From NCBI GenBank assembly GCA_009699825.1, contig WLNM01000053.1:1-7402 (forward strand): 7,402 nucleotides of DNA, in the 5' to 3' direction. The notes beneath the pieces were generated by a model. That model searched no databases, was not told the DNA's origin, and saw only the letters and a program-made list of their open reading frames with translations. The DNA comes from Actinomycetota bacterium. GTDB taxonomy: Bacteria; Actinomycetota; Actinomycetes; Nanopelagicales; Nanopelagicaceae. Within the stretch, counting starts at the first letter, position 1. Each line of letters opens with the position of its first letter. Below are positions 1 to 7,302 of the stretch, piece after piece. The position numbers and the translations under genes are program-made.

Positions 1-488
1 ACTGCAACGCCAGGTAAATTTATGCCTTTGTTATTGCTTACAGTTCCTGGCTCAATCACTTTGGTGACTACATCGGTTGTGGTTACTGAGGTAACTTCGA
101 CGGTAACTTTTCCGTCATCGATAAGAATGCGATCACCAGGCTTGCAATCCCCTGGCAAACCTTTGAAGGTGGTTCCAACTCGATCTTTGGTTCCTTCAAT
201 TTCATCCGTTGTAATTGTGAATATGTCACCACGAGAGATCTCATGTGGGCCATTAGCAAATCTAGCCAAACGAATCTTTGGGCCCTGCAAATCAACGAGG
301 ATTGCAATCGGAACACCCGCCTTTGTAGCAGCGTTTCTGACCGCGTCAATTCGGCTTTGGTGATCTGCGTGTGTTCCGTGTGAAAGATTTAGACGAGCCA
401 TGTTCATTCCGGCTTTAATTAATTGTTCAACTTTACCGTCAGCTTGAACTGCTGGGCCCATCGTGCAAACAATTTTCGCCCGGCGCAT
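1..488 (-). CDS. pyk: Pyruvate kinase, N-terminal part (3' end beyond the window)
   Basis: Pyruvate kinase transfers the phosphate of phosphoenolpyruvate to ADP, the last step of glycolysis, in the cytoplasm. The window holds the first 162 codons, about a third of a usual 470-480 aa enzyme; the gene runs off the left edge. The start MRRAKIVCTMGP matches the family N-terminus. Next come ARLNLSHG (R32, N34, S36, the substrate and metal region of the barrel) and DLQGPKIR at residues 66-73. The B-domain lid follows with ILIDDGK, then NKGINLPG where the chain returns to the barrel. ATG at 488-486 is the only usable start, because an in-frame TAA lies four codons upstream (500-498). No SD is seen; instead TAAGAT sits exactly where a -10 element for a leaderless mRNA would be. 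The gene follows gltD after 29 nt. Residues L67, Q68 and K71 suggest an enzyme not needing K+ (inference). Identity is certain; only the C-terminal part is unseen. Confidence 0.96.
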   Translation of the reverse strand, partial: MRRAKIVCTMGPAVQADGKVEQLIKAGMNMARLNLSHGTHADHQSRIDAVRNAATKAGVPIAILVDLQGPKIRLARFANGPHEISRGDIFTITTDEIEGTKDRVGTTFKGLPGDCKPGDRILIDDGKVTVEVTSVTTTDVVTKVIEPGTVSNNKGINLPGVA

Positions 489-494
489 ATGCCA

Positions 495-500
495 ATCTTA
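495..500 (-). promoter_or_regulatory. Candidate -10 element (TAAGAT) for a leaderless pyk transcript
   Basis: On the minus strand TAAGAT is followed by exactly six bases (TGGCAT) and then the pyk ATG. This fits the actinobacterial TANNNT -10 pattern with transcription starting at the A of the start codon. No good -35 hexamer stands at 16-18 bp; the best is a poor TTATAA. The same hexamer at the same distance precedes the VIT gene. The site lies in the 29-nt gltD-pyk gap, so pyk could be transcribed on its own as well as by read-through from gltBD. This is inferred from pattern only. Confidence 0.5.
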
Positions 501-517
501 TCTGTTAATTGCGAAGG

Positions 518-1975
518 TTATAAAACAAGTGGTCGGTCTGTTGGATAAATTGGTGCGTGCAATTGTGATTTCTCTTCTGTGAGATAGGTATCAATCGCAG
601 CGGCGGCGCTACGACCTTCAGCAATTGCCCACACAATCAGTGATTGACCACGTCCAGCGTCTCCTGCAACAAAGACTCCTTCAGATGTTGTTTGAAAATT
701 AGCATCGCGTTTGATAATTCCGCGATCATCTAATTCAACTTCCAATTGAGTAATTAATGCATTTTGCTCTGGTCCTGTAAAACCCATTGCAAGGAAGACA
801 AATTGCGCAGGAATTTCTCTTTCTGTTCCTGGCATTGGCGAGAATTTTCCATCAACAAATTGTGTTTCAACAATCTTGATTCCGCGAAGATTTCCATCGG
901 AGTCTCCTAAAAATTCTTCAGTGCTCACCGAGAAAATTCGATTATCTAACTCTTCGTGTGCACTGGAAACTCTAAAAATCATTGGGTACGTTGGCCATGG
1001 TGCATTTGTTGGCCGCTCATTTGTTGGACGGGGCAAAATCTCTAATTGCGTAACTGATTTTGCGCCTTGGCGAATTGCTGTGCCCAAACAATCCGCGCCA
1101 GTATCTCCGCCTCCCAAAATAATGACATCTTTTCCTTCAACATTTATTGGACGCTCAGTGATTTCACCAAGGGCCTCTTTATTTCCCCACGGTAAATACT
1201 CCATCGCTTGATAAATTCCATTAAATGATCTTCCTGGAATTTCAAGTTCACGCCATTGAGTTGCACCGATAGCAAGGACTACCGCGTCATAGCGAGAGCG
1301 AAGTTGCGCACCAGTGAGGTCTACGCCGACATTAACACCAGGCCTAAAACGAGTGCCTTCCTTTTCCATCTGTACAAGTCTGCGATCAACAATATGTTTT
1401 TCCATTTTGAACTCGGGAATACCGTAACGAAGTAATCCCCCAATTTTTTCTGCGCGTTCATACACAGCAACAGTGTGTCCAGCCCTAGTAAGTTGTTGAG
1501 CAACGGCAAGACCAGCAGGTCCGGACCCAATAACAGCAACAGTTTTGCCAGATAGGCGATCAGGTGGCAGAGGTTTTACATTTCCTGCTCCGAATGCTTC
1601 TTCAATGGTGCGTAGTTCTACTTGTTTAATTGTTACGGCGTCTGCATTTATTCCAACAACGCACGCTGTTTCACATGGTGCGGGACAGAGGCGACCAGTG
1701 AATTCTGGAAAATTATTTGTCGCATGTAAGCGATCGATTGCACTTTCTTTATCGCCCCGCCATAACAGGTCATTCCACTCGGGGATTAAATTGCCAAGTG
1801 GACAACCTTGGTGACAAAAAGGAATTCCACAATCCATGCAACGCCCTGCTTGTTTTTGCAGGTGTTCAAAGCTCTGTGGTTCATACACTTCATTCCAGTC
1901 TTTAATGCGAACATCAACTGGTCGACGTTTAGGTAATTCACGTGGAGTAGTTAAAAATCCCTTTGGATCAGCCAA
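518..1975 (-). CDS. gltD: Glutamate synthase (NADPH) small/beta subunit
   Basis: GltD is the flavoprotein half of glutamate synthase. It oxidises NADPH at FAD and passes electrons through 4Fe-4S clusters to the FMN of GltB, in the cytoplasm. At 485 aa it is full length. The N-terminal cysteine region has C46, C49, C54, C58 and then C97, C101, C105, the usual layout for the two 4Fe-4S clusters. The FAD fold follows with GSGPAG at 150-155, then the NADPH fold with GGGDTG at 288-293. A C-terminal FAD motif AGDAGRGQSL begins near residue 437. The start is TTG at 1975-1973, inside the end of gltB. It is supported by GGAGG at 1989-1985 with a 9-nt spacer and by the N-terminus ADPKGFLTTPRELPKRRP, which fits the family from its first residues. 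The overlap with gltB is 8 nt, so translation is probably coupled and subunit amounts matched. Related stand-alone proteins (AegA, PreT/NfnB) exist, but the partner gltB settles the call. Confidence 0.97.
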   Translation of the reverse strand: MADPKGFLTTPRELPKRRPVDVRIKDWNEVYEPQSFEHLQKQAGRCMDCGIPFCHQGCPLGNLIPEWNDLLWRGDKESAIDRLHATNNFPEFTGRLCPAPCETACVVGINADAVTIKQVELRTIEEAFGAGNVKPLPPDRLSGKTVAVIGSGPAGLAVAQQLTRAGHTVAVYERAEKIGGLLRYGIPEFKMEKHIVDRRLVQMEKEGTRFRPGVNVGVDLTGAQLRSRYDAVVLAIGATQWRELEIPGRSFNGIYQAMEYLPWGNKEALGEITERPINVEGKDVIILGGGDTGADCLGTAIRQGAKSVTQLEILPRPTNERPTNAPWPTYPMIFRVSSAHEELDNRIFSVSTEEFLGDSDGNLRGIKIVETQFVDGKFSPMPGTEREIPAQFVFLAMGFTGPEQNALITQLEVELDDRGIIKRDANFQTTSEGVFVAGDAGRGQSLIVWAIAEGRSAAAAIDTYLTEEKSQLHAPIYPTDRPLVL

Positions 1976-4900
1976 GAGCAGCCACCTCCATTACGTATTG
2001 ATCAACGGGCAATCCTTCGCGGTTTGCTTTCTCAATAGCGCCAAGAACTCGTGCATAGTCACGTGGCATCACCATTGAGAATCGAGTAAGTGATTTATCC
2101 CAATTAGCCAATAGTTCGTGGGCAATGACAGAACCAGTTTCTACTTCAAAAGCTGAAATCAATGTACGTAAAATTTCTTTTTGATCCTGTGGAACAGCAA
2201 CGATATCGACCATTTCCTGATTGACATGTGCCTGATTTAAATCCAATACAAATGCTCTTCCGCCCGACATTCCGGCAGCGAAATTTCGACCTGTGCGACC
2301 CAGTACTACAACATTTCCACCCGTCATGTATTCGCATCCATGATCGCCAACGCCTTCAACAATCGCCGTCGCACCTGAGTTGCGAACGCAGAATCGTTCT
2401 CCAACAATTCCGCGAATGAAAATTTCACCTGAGGTGGCGCCATAACCAATAACGTTGCCGGCAATGACATTTTCTTGAGAAGCAAATTGTGCTTTTTCAT
2501 CAGGTCGAACAATGACTCGTCCCCCAGATATTCCCTTAGCCACGTAATCATTAGCATCTCCGTAAAGGCGAATTGTTAATCCACGTGGAATAAATGCTCC
2601 GAGTGACTGTCCGGATGAACCATGTAATGTCACTGAAATAGTGTCGGGATCCAGTCCATCTGCACCGAATGTACGAGTAATTTCTGAACCAAGCATTGTG
2701 CCAACAGTTCGATTAACGTTGCGAACTGGCAAGTCAATACGAACCGGTGTCTTTGATTGCAATGCGGCAGCCGATAATTCGATGAGCTTGTTATCTAAAG
2801 CATTAACTAGTCCATGATCTTGTGTTGTTGTGCTGTGAAGTGAACTTTGTACATCAGGGCGCATTAAAAGCGGAGCAAGGTTTAAACCGTGGGCTTTCCA
2901 GTAATGAACAGCCTTTTGAGTATCTAAGTATTCGACGTGGCCGATTGCCTCTTGCAGCGTTCTAAATCCAAGTTGAGCAAGTAGTTCGCGAACTTCTTCG
3001 GCAATGTATTCAAAGAATGTCTCCACAAATTCAGGTTTTCCAGTAAAACGTTTACGCAATTCCGGATTTTGTGTTGCAACTCCAACAGGGCAAGTATCAA
3101 GATGGCACACGCGCATCATGACGCAACCAGAGACAACCAATGGTGCAGTTGCAAAACCGAATTCTTCTGCGCCCAGGAGTGCTGCGATAACAACATCTCT
3201 GCCCGTTTTTAATTGTCCATCTGCTTGAACAACAATACGATCACGTAAACCATTGAGTAATAAAGTTTGTTGAGTTTCAGCAAGTCCGAGTTCCCACGGT
3301 GCACCTGCGTGCTTAAGAGATGTCAGTGGTGATGCACCTGTTCCACCGTCGTGGCCGGAGATTAAAACGACATCAGCATGTGCCTTGCTCACGCCAGCTG
3401 CCACGGTTCCTACGCCAACTTCAGCAACTAACTTCACATGAATACGTGCATCCTTGTTTGCATTCTTTAAATCATGAATGAGTTGAGCAAGATCTTCAAT
3501 GGAATAAATATCATGATGTGGTGGTGGAGAAATTAATCCAACACCAGGTGTTGAGTATCTAACCTTGGCAATCCATGGATACACCTTGTTACCTGGTAGT
3601 TGCCCGCCTTCGCCAGGCTTTGCTCCCTGTGCGATTTTAATTTGAATATCATCGGCATTGACCAAGTAATTACTCGTCACGCCAAAACGTCCACTTGCAA
3701 CCTGTTTAATGGCTGAACGTTTTGAATCTCCATTTGCCATTGGCAGATAACGTTCTGGATCTTCGCCACCTTCGCCAGTATTTGATTTAGCACCAATACG
3801 ATTCATGGCAATCGCAAGGGTTTCATGAGCTTCTTGCGAAATAGATCCGTACGACATTGCACCTGTAGAAAAACGCTTGAGGATTTCCGAAATTGGTTCT
3901 ACTTCTTCGATTGCAATTGGTGTACGTTCTTTGAAAGTAAATAAACCACGAAGAGTCATCAGAGCCTTGCTCTGTTCATCAATTCTGTTTGTGTATCGTT
4001 TAAATACGTCATAGCGCTTTGCGCGAGTCGAATGTTGTAGTGTGAAAACAGTTTCAGGGTCGAACAAGTGTGGTTCGCCTTCACGGCGCCACTGGTATTC
4101 GCCACCAATTGGGAGCTTACGTGAACCAGGTACCTCGCCCCCTGGTGGGTATGCGATGTGATGACGAGCAATGGTTTCTTGCGCAATTATGTCGAGATCA
4201 ATTCCACCTAATCGAGAAGTTGTTCCGGTGAAATAGCGATCAACTAACTCTTGTGAAAGCCCGATTGCTTCGAAAACTTGCGCTCCTGTGTACGAAGCAA
4301 TTGTCGAAATTCCCATCTTGGACATAACTTTGAGAACACCTTTACCTAAGCTTTTAATTAGATTAGCAACGGCCTTTTCAGGACTTATCCCTGTGATATC
4401 TCCTTGTAGAACTAAATCTTCGGCGCTTTCCATAGCAAGATATGGATTTACCGCTGCAGCGCCATAGCCGAAAAGTAATGCAACATGGTGTACTTCGCGA
4501 ACATCTCCTGCTTCAACAACTAATCCAACTGTTGTTCGAGTTTTTTCACGAATTAAATGGTGATGAACTGCGGCAGTTAACAACAAGGATGGAATAGGTG
4601 CATCTTCTGCGTCTCCATCTCTGTCAGACAAAACAATGATGCGCGCACCTTCTGCGATTGCCGTTGAAACTTCTGCTGCAATTTCATCTAAACGTTTACG
4701 AAGTGAGTCTCCCCCACCAGCGACTTGAAATAGGCCACGGACAACGTAAGCTGATAATCCTGGGTAATCCCCATCTGCATTAACGTGAATAATCTTTGCA
4801 AGTTCATCATTATCTATAACCGGAAATGCCAAAGATATTTGTCTACATGATGCGGGTCCAGGGTCTAATAAGTTATGTTCTGGACCAACAGATCCACCCA

Positions 4901-6479
4901 AACTTGTTACTAACTCTTCCCGAATCGCATCTAATGGTGGATTAGTAACTTGCGCGAACAACTGTGAGAAATAATCAAAAAGTAAACGTGGTTTCTCAGA
5001 TAGCGCAGCGATCGGAGAATCTGTGCCCATCGAACCAAGTGGTTCGGCTCCATTTCTAGCCATAGGCGTAACAAGGATTCGCAGTTCTTCTTCTGTGTAA
5101 CCGAACGCTCTTTGTCTGCGCACAACTGATGAGTGCGGATAAATAATGTGCTCACGTGGTGGCAATTCACTGAGTTTCATGATTCCTGCATGAAGCCACT
5201 CACTATATGGCGCACTTCGCGCTAAGGAGTCTTTGATTTCATCATCTTCAATGATGCGACCTTGTTCGATATCTACAAGAAACATTTTTCCTGGTTGCAA
5301 TCGGCCTTTTCGTACGATTTGATCTGGAGCAATATCTAAAACTCCTACTTCACTTGCAAGCACAACCAAACCATCGTTAGTAATCCAAAAACGTGAAGGC
5401 CGCAATCCATTTCGATCTAATACCGCACCAATTTGATGGCCATCTGTAAATGTGACGCACGCTGGACCATCCCACGGTTCCATAAGAGATGCGTGGAATG
5501 CATAAAAATCTCTACGCTCCTGCGACATAGAAGTATGGTTTTCCCAAGCTTCCGGAATCATCATTAAAACAGAGTGCGCGAGTGAACGACCACCCAAGTA
5601 CAAAAGTTCAAGTACTTCATCAAATGATGCAGAGTCACTGCCATTTGGATCAACAATCGGATAAATTCTTTTGAGATCTCCAGGAATCAAATCGCTCTGC
5701 AAAAGTGTTTCGCGCGCACGCATCCAATTTCGATTTCCCTTAACTGTGTTTATTTCACCGTTGTGGGCAATGAATCGATAAGGGTGAGCTAATGGCCACG
5801 ATGGAAAAGTGTTGGTTGAAAATCGTGAATGCACCAAGGCTAGAGGCGAAATTACTCTTTCATCACTGAGATCTGGAAAGAACTCCTCAAGTTGCCCGGT
5901 TGTGAGCATTCCTTTATACACAATTGTCTTAGAGGAAAGAGATGAAAAATAAAGTGGCAGAGTGTGTTCAATGCGCTTTCGTAGACAAAAGGCAAGACGA
6001 TCCAGATTGATACCTGATTCATTATTTAAGCCAGCGATAAATAATTGTTCAAATCGTGGCATCACTGACAACGCAGTTTTTCCCAAAGATGAAGGGTTAA
6101 TTGGCAACTCACGCCACCCCAGGACGCTTAATCCTTCTTCGTGGGCAATCTTTACAATTGAATCTTTAACTTCGGCACTTGGTTCGATGAAACCAATACC
6201 TGTTGCATACGCACCTTCTGCAGGAAGTTCAAAAGGAAGAATTGCCCGATAAAATGCGTCTGGAATACAAATAAGAATTCCTGCACCATCACCGCTATCA
6301 GGTTCAGCGCCGGATGCACCGCGATGTTCAAGATTGCGCAGCGCAGTTAAACCTTTTGCAACAATTGAGTGCGTTGCGACTTTATTTAAGGTTGCAACCA
6401 TTGCAACACCACAAGCATCATGCTCGTTGGCAGGGTTGTATAACCCTTGTGCAATTGGATAATTGGATTGCAAACTCAT
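1968..6479 (-). CDS. gltB: Glutamate synthase large/alpha subunit
   Basis: GltB makes two glutamates from glutamine and 2-oxoglutarate, using electrons from GltD; it is the GOGAT half of the GS-GOGAT ammonium-assimilation route. At 1503 aa it is full length. Residues 1-22 (ending NEHDA) are a propeptide to be cut off, exposing Cys23 in ACGVAMVA as the nucleophile of the class II glutamine amidotransferase. HNGEINT with N240-G241 belongs to the same domain (to about residue 430). A central domain follows (about 480-775), then the FMN synthase domain (about 835-1215) with SNTGEGGE at 899-906. The 3Fe-4S ligands are C1119, C1125 and C1130. The C-terminal glycine-rich beta-helix (about 1255-1450) contains GISGGRVIV, YMTGGNVVVLG and GMSGGRAFV. 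ATG at 6479 has GGAG at 6494-6491, 11 nt upstream, slightly far. The gene overlaps gltD by 8 nt. The GltD partner marks this as the NADPH type rather than the ferredoxin type. No broken or missing motif was found. Confidence 0.98.
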   Translation of the reverse strand: MSLQSNYPIAQGLYNPANEHDACGVAMVATLNKVATHSIVAKGLTALRNLEHRGASGAEPDSGDGAGILICIPDAFYRAILPFELPAEGAYATGIGFIEPSAEVKDSIVKIAHEEGLSVLGWRELPINPSSLGKTALSVMPRFEQLFIAGLNNESGINLDRLAFCLRKRIEHTLPLYFSSLSSKTIVYKGMLTTGQLEEFFPDLSDERVISPLALVHSRFSTNTFPSWPLAHPYRFIAHNGEINTVKGNRNWMRARETLLQSDLIPGDLKRIYPIVDPNGSDSASFDEVLELLYLGGRSLAHSVLMMIPEAWENHTSMSQERRDFYAFHASLMEPWDGPACVTFTDGHQIGAVLDRNGLRPSRFWITNDGLVVLASEVGVLDIAPDQIVRKGRLQPGKMFLVDIEQGRIIEDDEIKDSLARSAPYSEWLHAGIMKLSELPPREHIIYPHSSVVRRQRAFGYTEEELRILVTPMARNGAEPLGSMGTDSPIAALSEKPRLLFDYFSQLFAQVTNPPLDAIREELVTSLGGSVGPEHNLLDPGPASCRQISLAFPVIDNDELAKIIHVNADGDYPGLSAYVVRGLFQVAGGGDSLRKRLDEIAAEVSTAIAEGARIIVLSDRDGDAEDAPIPSLLLTAAVHHHLIREKTRTTVGLVVEAGDVREVHHVALLFGYGAAAVNPYLAMESAEDLVLQGDITGISPEKAVANLIKSLGKGVLKVMSKMGISTIASYTGAQVFEAIGLSQELVDRYFTGTTSRLGGIDLDIIAQETIARHHIAYPPGGEVPGSRKLPIGGEYQWRREGEPHLFDPETVFTLQHSTRAKRYDVFKRYTNRIDEQSKALMTLRGLFTFKERTPIAIEEVEPISEILKRFSTGAMSYGSISQEAHETLAIAMNRIGAKSNTGEGGEDPERYLPMANGDSKRSAIKQVASGRFGVTSNYLVNADDIQIKIAQGAKPGEGGQLPGNKVYPWIAKVRYSTPGVGLISPPPHHDIYSIEDLAQLIHDLKNANKDARIHVKLVAEVGVGTVAAGVSKAHADVVLISGHDGGTGASPLTSLKHAGAPWELGLAETQQTLLLNGLRDRIVVQADGQLKTGRDVVIAALLGAEEFGFATAPLVVSGCVMMRVCHLDTCPVGVATQNPELRKRFTGKPEFVETFFEYIAEEVRELLAQLGFRTLQEAIGHVEYLDTQKAVHYWKAHGLNLAPLLMRPDVQSSLHSTTTQDHGLVNALDNKLIELSAAALQSKTPVRIDLPVRNVNRTVGTMLGSEITRTFGADGLDPDTISVTLHGSSGQSLGAFIPRGLTIRLYGDANDYVAKGISGGRVIVRPDEKAQFASQENVIAGNVIGYGATSGEIFIRGIVGERFCVRNSGATAIVEGVGDHGCEYMTGGNVVVLGRTGRNFAAGMSGGRAFVLDLNQAHVNQEMVDIVAVPQDQKEILRTLISAFEVETGSVIAHELLANWDKSLTRFSMVMPRDYARVLGAIEKANREGLPVDQYVMEVAALG
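1985..1989 (-). promoter_or_regulatory. Ribosome binding site for gltD (GGAGG), inside the gltB 3' end
   Basis: GGAGG lies within the gltB codons for the final Met-Glu-Val residues, nine bases before the TTG start of gltD. It is the strongest SD seen in the window and is what fixes the non-ATG start. Its place inside gltB means ribosomes finishing gltB pass over it, which favours coupled translation of the two subunits. Confidence 0.8.
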
Positions 6480-6490
6480 TGTGATGAAAG

Positions 6491-6494
6491 CTCC
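6491..6494 (-). promoter_or_regulatory. Probable ribosome binding site for gltB (GGAG)
   Basis: GGAG stands 11 nt before the gltB ATG, rather far for an SD, with no better candidate closer. It begins one base after the 3' arm of a small inverted repeat, so folding of the leader could affect access to it (inference). Confidence 0.5.
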
Positions 6495-6495
6495 A

Positions 6496-6520
6496 GTTGT
6501 CGATGCGTATTCGGGACAAC
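6496..6520 (-). repeat. Inverted repeat (GTTGTC / GACAAC) in the gltB leader
   Basis: On the minus strand GTTGTC (6520-6515) and GACAAC (6501-6496) form a perfect 6-bp dyad with 13 bases between the arms; a G-U pair could extend it by one in RNA. It ends one base before the GGAG of gltB. It could be a regulator site or a weak leader hairpin. It has no T-tract and is not a terminator. A 6-bp dyad can arise by chance, so function is open. Confidence 0.35.
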
Positions 6521-6544
6521 CTTGGCCCTAGTCAGTGTTACGTC

Positions 6545-6562
6545 GCAAAGAGTAGCAAAGAG
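6545..6562 (-). repeat. Direct repeat, two copies of CTCTTTGC with a 10-bp period
   Basis: The minus strand reads CTCTTTGC, TA, CTCTTTGC: two identical 8-mers at 6562-6555 and 6552-6545. Copies one helical turn apart put the same bases on the same DNA face, as in sites for tandemly bound activators. The candidate -10 TACTCT spans the junction of the copies. A chance duplication is also plausible. Confidence 0.4.
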
Positions 6563-6592
6563 AGCTCAAATTCCAGTAGTTGAAAGAGGCAA

Positions 6593-7300
6593 TCAAATGC
6601 CGCTGATATGCGCTAACTGCCCGATTCCTGCAGTAATTGCCATACCCGCACAGCCACCAAGCATGACTCGAATTGTCGGCTTGAGCACAGCTGATCCTGC
6701 AGTTCGGGCACTAACAATTCCCGTAAAGAGCAGTCCAGCCAATGTGAAAGCGACAATGCTCCACGCCTTCGCGCCAAGTGTTGGAGCAAATGCACCTAGA
6801 AACGGAACTAAACCACCTAAGGTAAAACTTGCTGCCGAAGCAACTGCTGCTTGTAGAGGGCGAGCTTTTGTATGTGGATGTTGACCCAATTCATCTCGAA
6901 GGTGTGCTGCTAATGCATCTTTTTCATGCATTGCTGTCGCAACCTGTCCTGCCAAATCGGGAGTTAAGCCACGATCAATATAAATTTGTTTGAGTTCTTG
7001 CAATTCACCTTCTGGATCAATTGCCAAGTGTTGAATTTCTAATAATCGATCAGAATCCTCGACATCATTTTGTGAACGAACTGAAACATATTCTCCAACG
7101 GCCATAGACATTGCGCCGGCAGATATTCCTGCAATGCCCGCTGTGATCAAGAAACCATCTGCTTTGGCTGCGGCCACGCCAATCATCAAAGATGCGGTAG
7201 AAACCAAACCATCATTAGCACCAAGAACTGCGGCACGTAACCAACCTGCACGATGCGTTCGGTGCTCTAGATTGCGGGCATACACATCTTCTAGGGCCAT
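6593..7300 (-). CDS. VIT/CCC1-family Fe2+/Mn2+ transporter, membrane protein
   Basis: This family moves ferrous iron or manganese across membranes; bacterial members are generally thought to export or detoxify these metals. At 235 aa the length is usual. After a short polar N-terminus (HRTHRAGWLR) comes TM1, about 22-45, with the family motif GANDGLVSTASLMIG, D30 being the likely pore acid. TM2, about 50-74, carries SAGAMSMAVGEYVSVRSQ. Residues 75-145 form a charged cytosolic loop rich in Glu and Asp, ending KDALAAHLRDELG, which corresponds to the metal-binding domain of the family. TM3 (about 148-171), TM4 (about 178-199) and TM5 (about 207-230) complete the five-helix fold. No ferritin-like domain is fused. 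ATG at 7300 is the only start, because an in-frame TAA lies four codons upstream (7312-7310). No SD is visible, but TAAGAT-N6-ATG suggests a leaderless message. It begins 2 nt after the probable lgt stop. The metal and direction of transport cannot be read from sequence. Confidence 0.93.
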   Translation of the reverse strand: MALEDVYARNLEHRTHRAGWLRAAVLGANDGLVSTASLMIGVAAAKADGFLITAGIAGISAGAMSMAVGEYVSVRSQNDVEDSDRLLEIQHLAIDPEGELQELKQIYIDRGLTPDLAGQVATAMHEKDALAAHLRDELGQHPHTKARPLQAAVASAASFTLGGLVPFLGAFAPTLGAKAWSIVAFTLAGLLFTGIVSARTAGSAVLKPTIRVMLGGCAGMAITAGIGQLAHISGI

Positions 7301-7302
7301 AT

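Larger units (their letters stand above)
6480..6592 (-). promoter_or_regulatory. Intergenic region between the VIT gene and gltB, probable gltB promoter/leader
   Basis: At 113 nt this is the only sizeable gap in the window and the natural place for control of the gltBD operon. It holds, in transcription order, a direct repeat of CTCTTTGC, the GTTGTC/GACAAC dyad, and the SD-like GGAG. The only TANNNT hexamer on the gltB strand is TACTCT at 6554-6549, which would give a leader of about 60 nt, but no reasonable -35 lies in front of it. No AmtR- or GlnR-type site could be recognised with confidence. No stem followed by a T-run is present, so read-through from lgt-VIT is possible. Confidence 0.45.

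Noticed and set aside
22..363. Plus-strand open frame of 113 codons at the left edge
   Set aside because: It is antisense to pyk, whose motifs (ARLNLSHG, DLQGPKIR, ILIDDGK) are unmistakable on the minus strand in the same region.
876..1211. Plus-strand open frame of 111 codons
   Set aside because: It is antisense to the NADPH-binding part of gltD (GGGDTG region) and has no family resemblance or start signal.
518..1975. Alternative identity of the flavoprotein as an AegA- or PreT-type stand-alone oxidoreductase
   Set aside because: It overlaps gltB, has the standard GltD length and N-terminus, and carries no extra ferredoxin domain.
5962..6252. Plus-strand open frame of 96 codons inside gltB
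   Set aside because: It is antisense to the glutamine amidotransferase domain; nothing in it resembles a known protein.
6480..6592. Possible intrinsic terminator after the VIT gene
   Set aside because: Short complementary stretches exist (GTTGTC/GACAAC, and GGG with CCC around 6510-6530), but none forms a GC-rich stem followed by a T-run.
6447..6884. Plus-strand open frame of 145 codons starting inside gltB and running antisense over the VIT gene
   Set aside because: It lies mostly antisense to a well-supported VIT coding region, has no recognisable domain and no clear SD, and its composition follows from the opposite strand.
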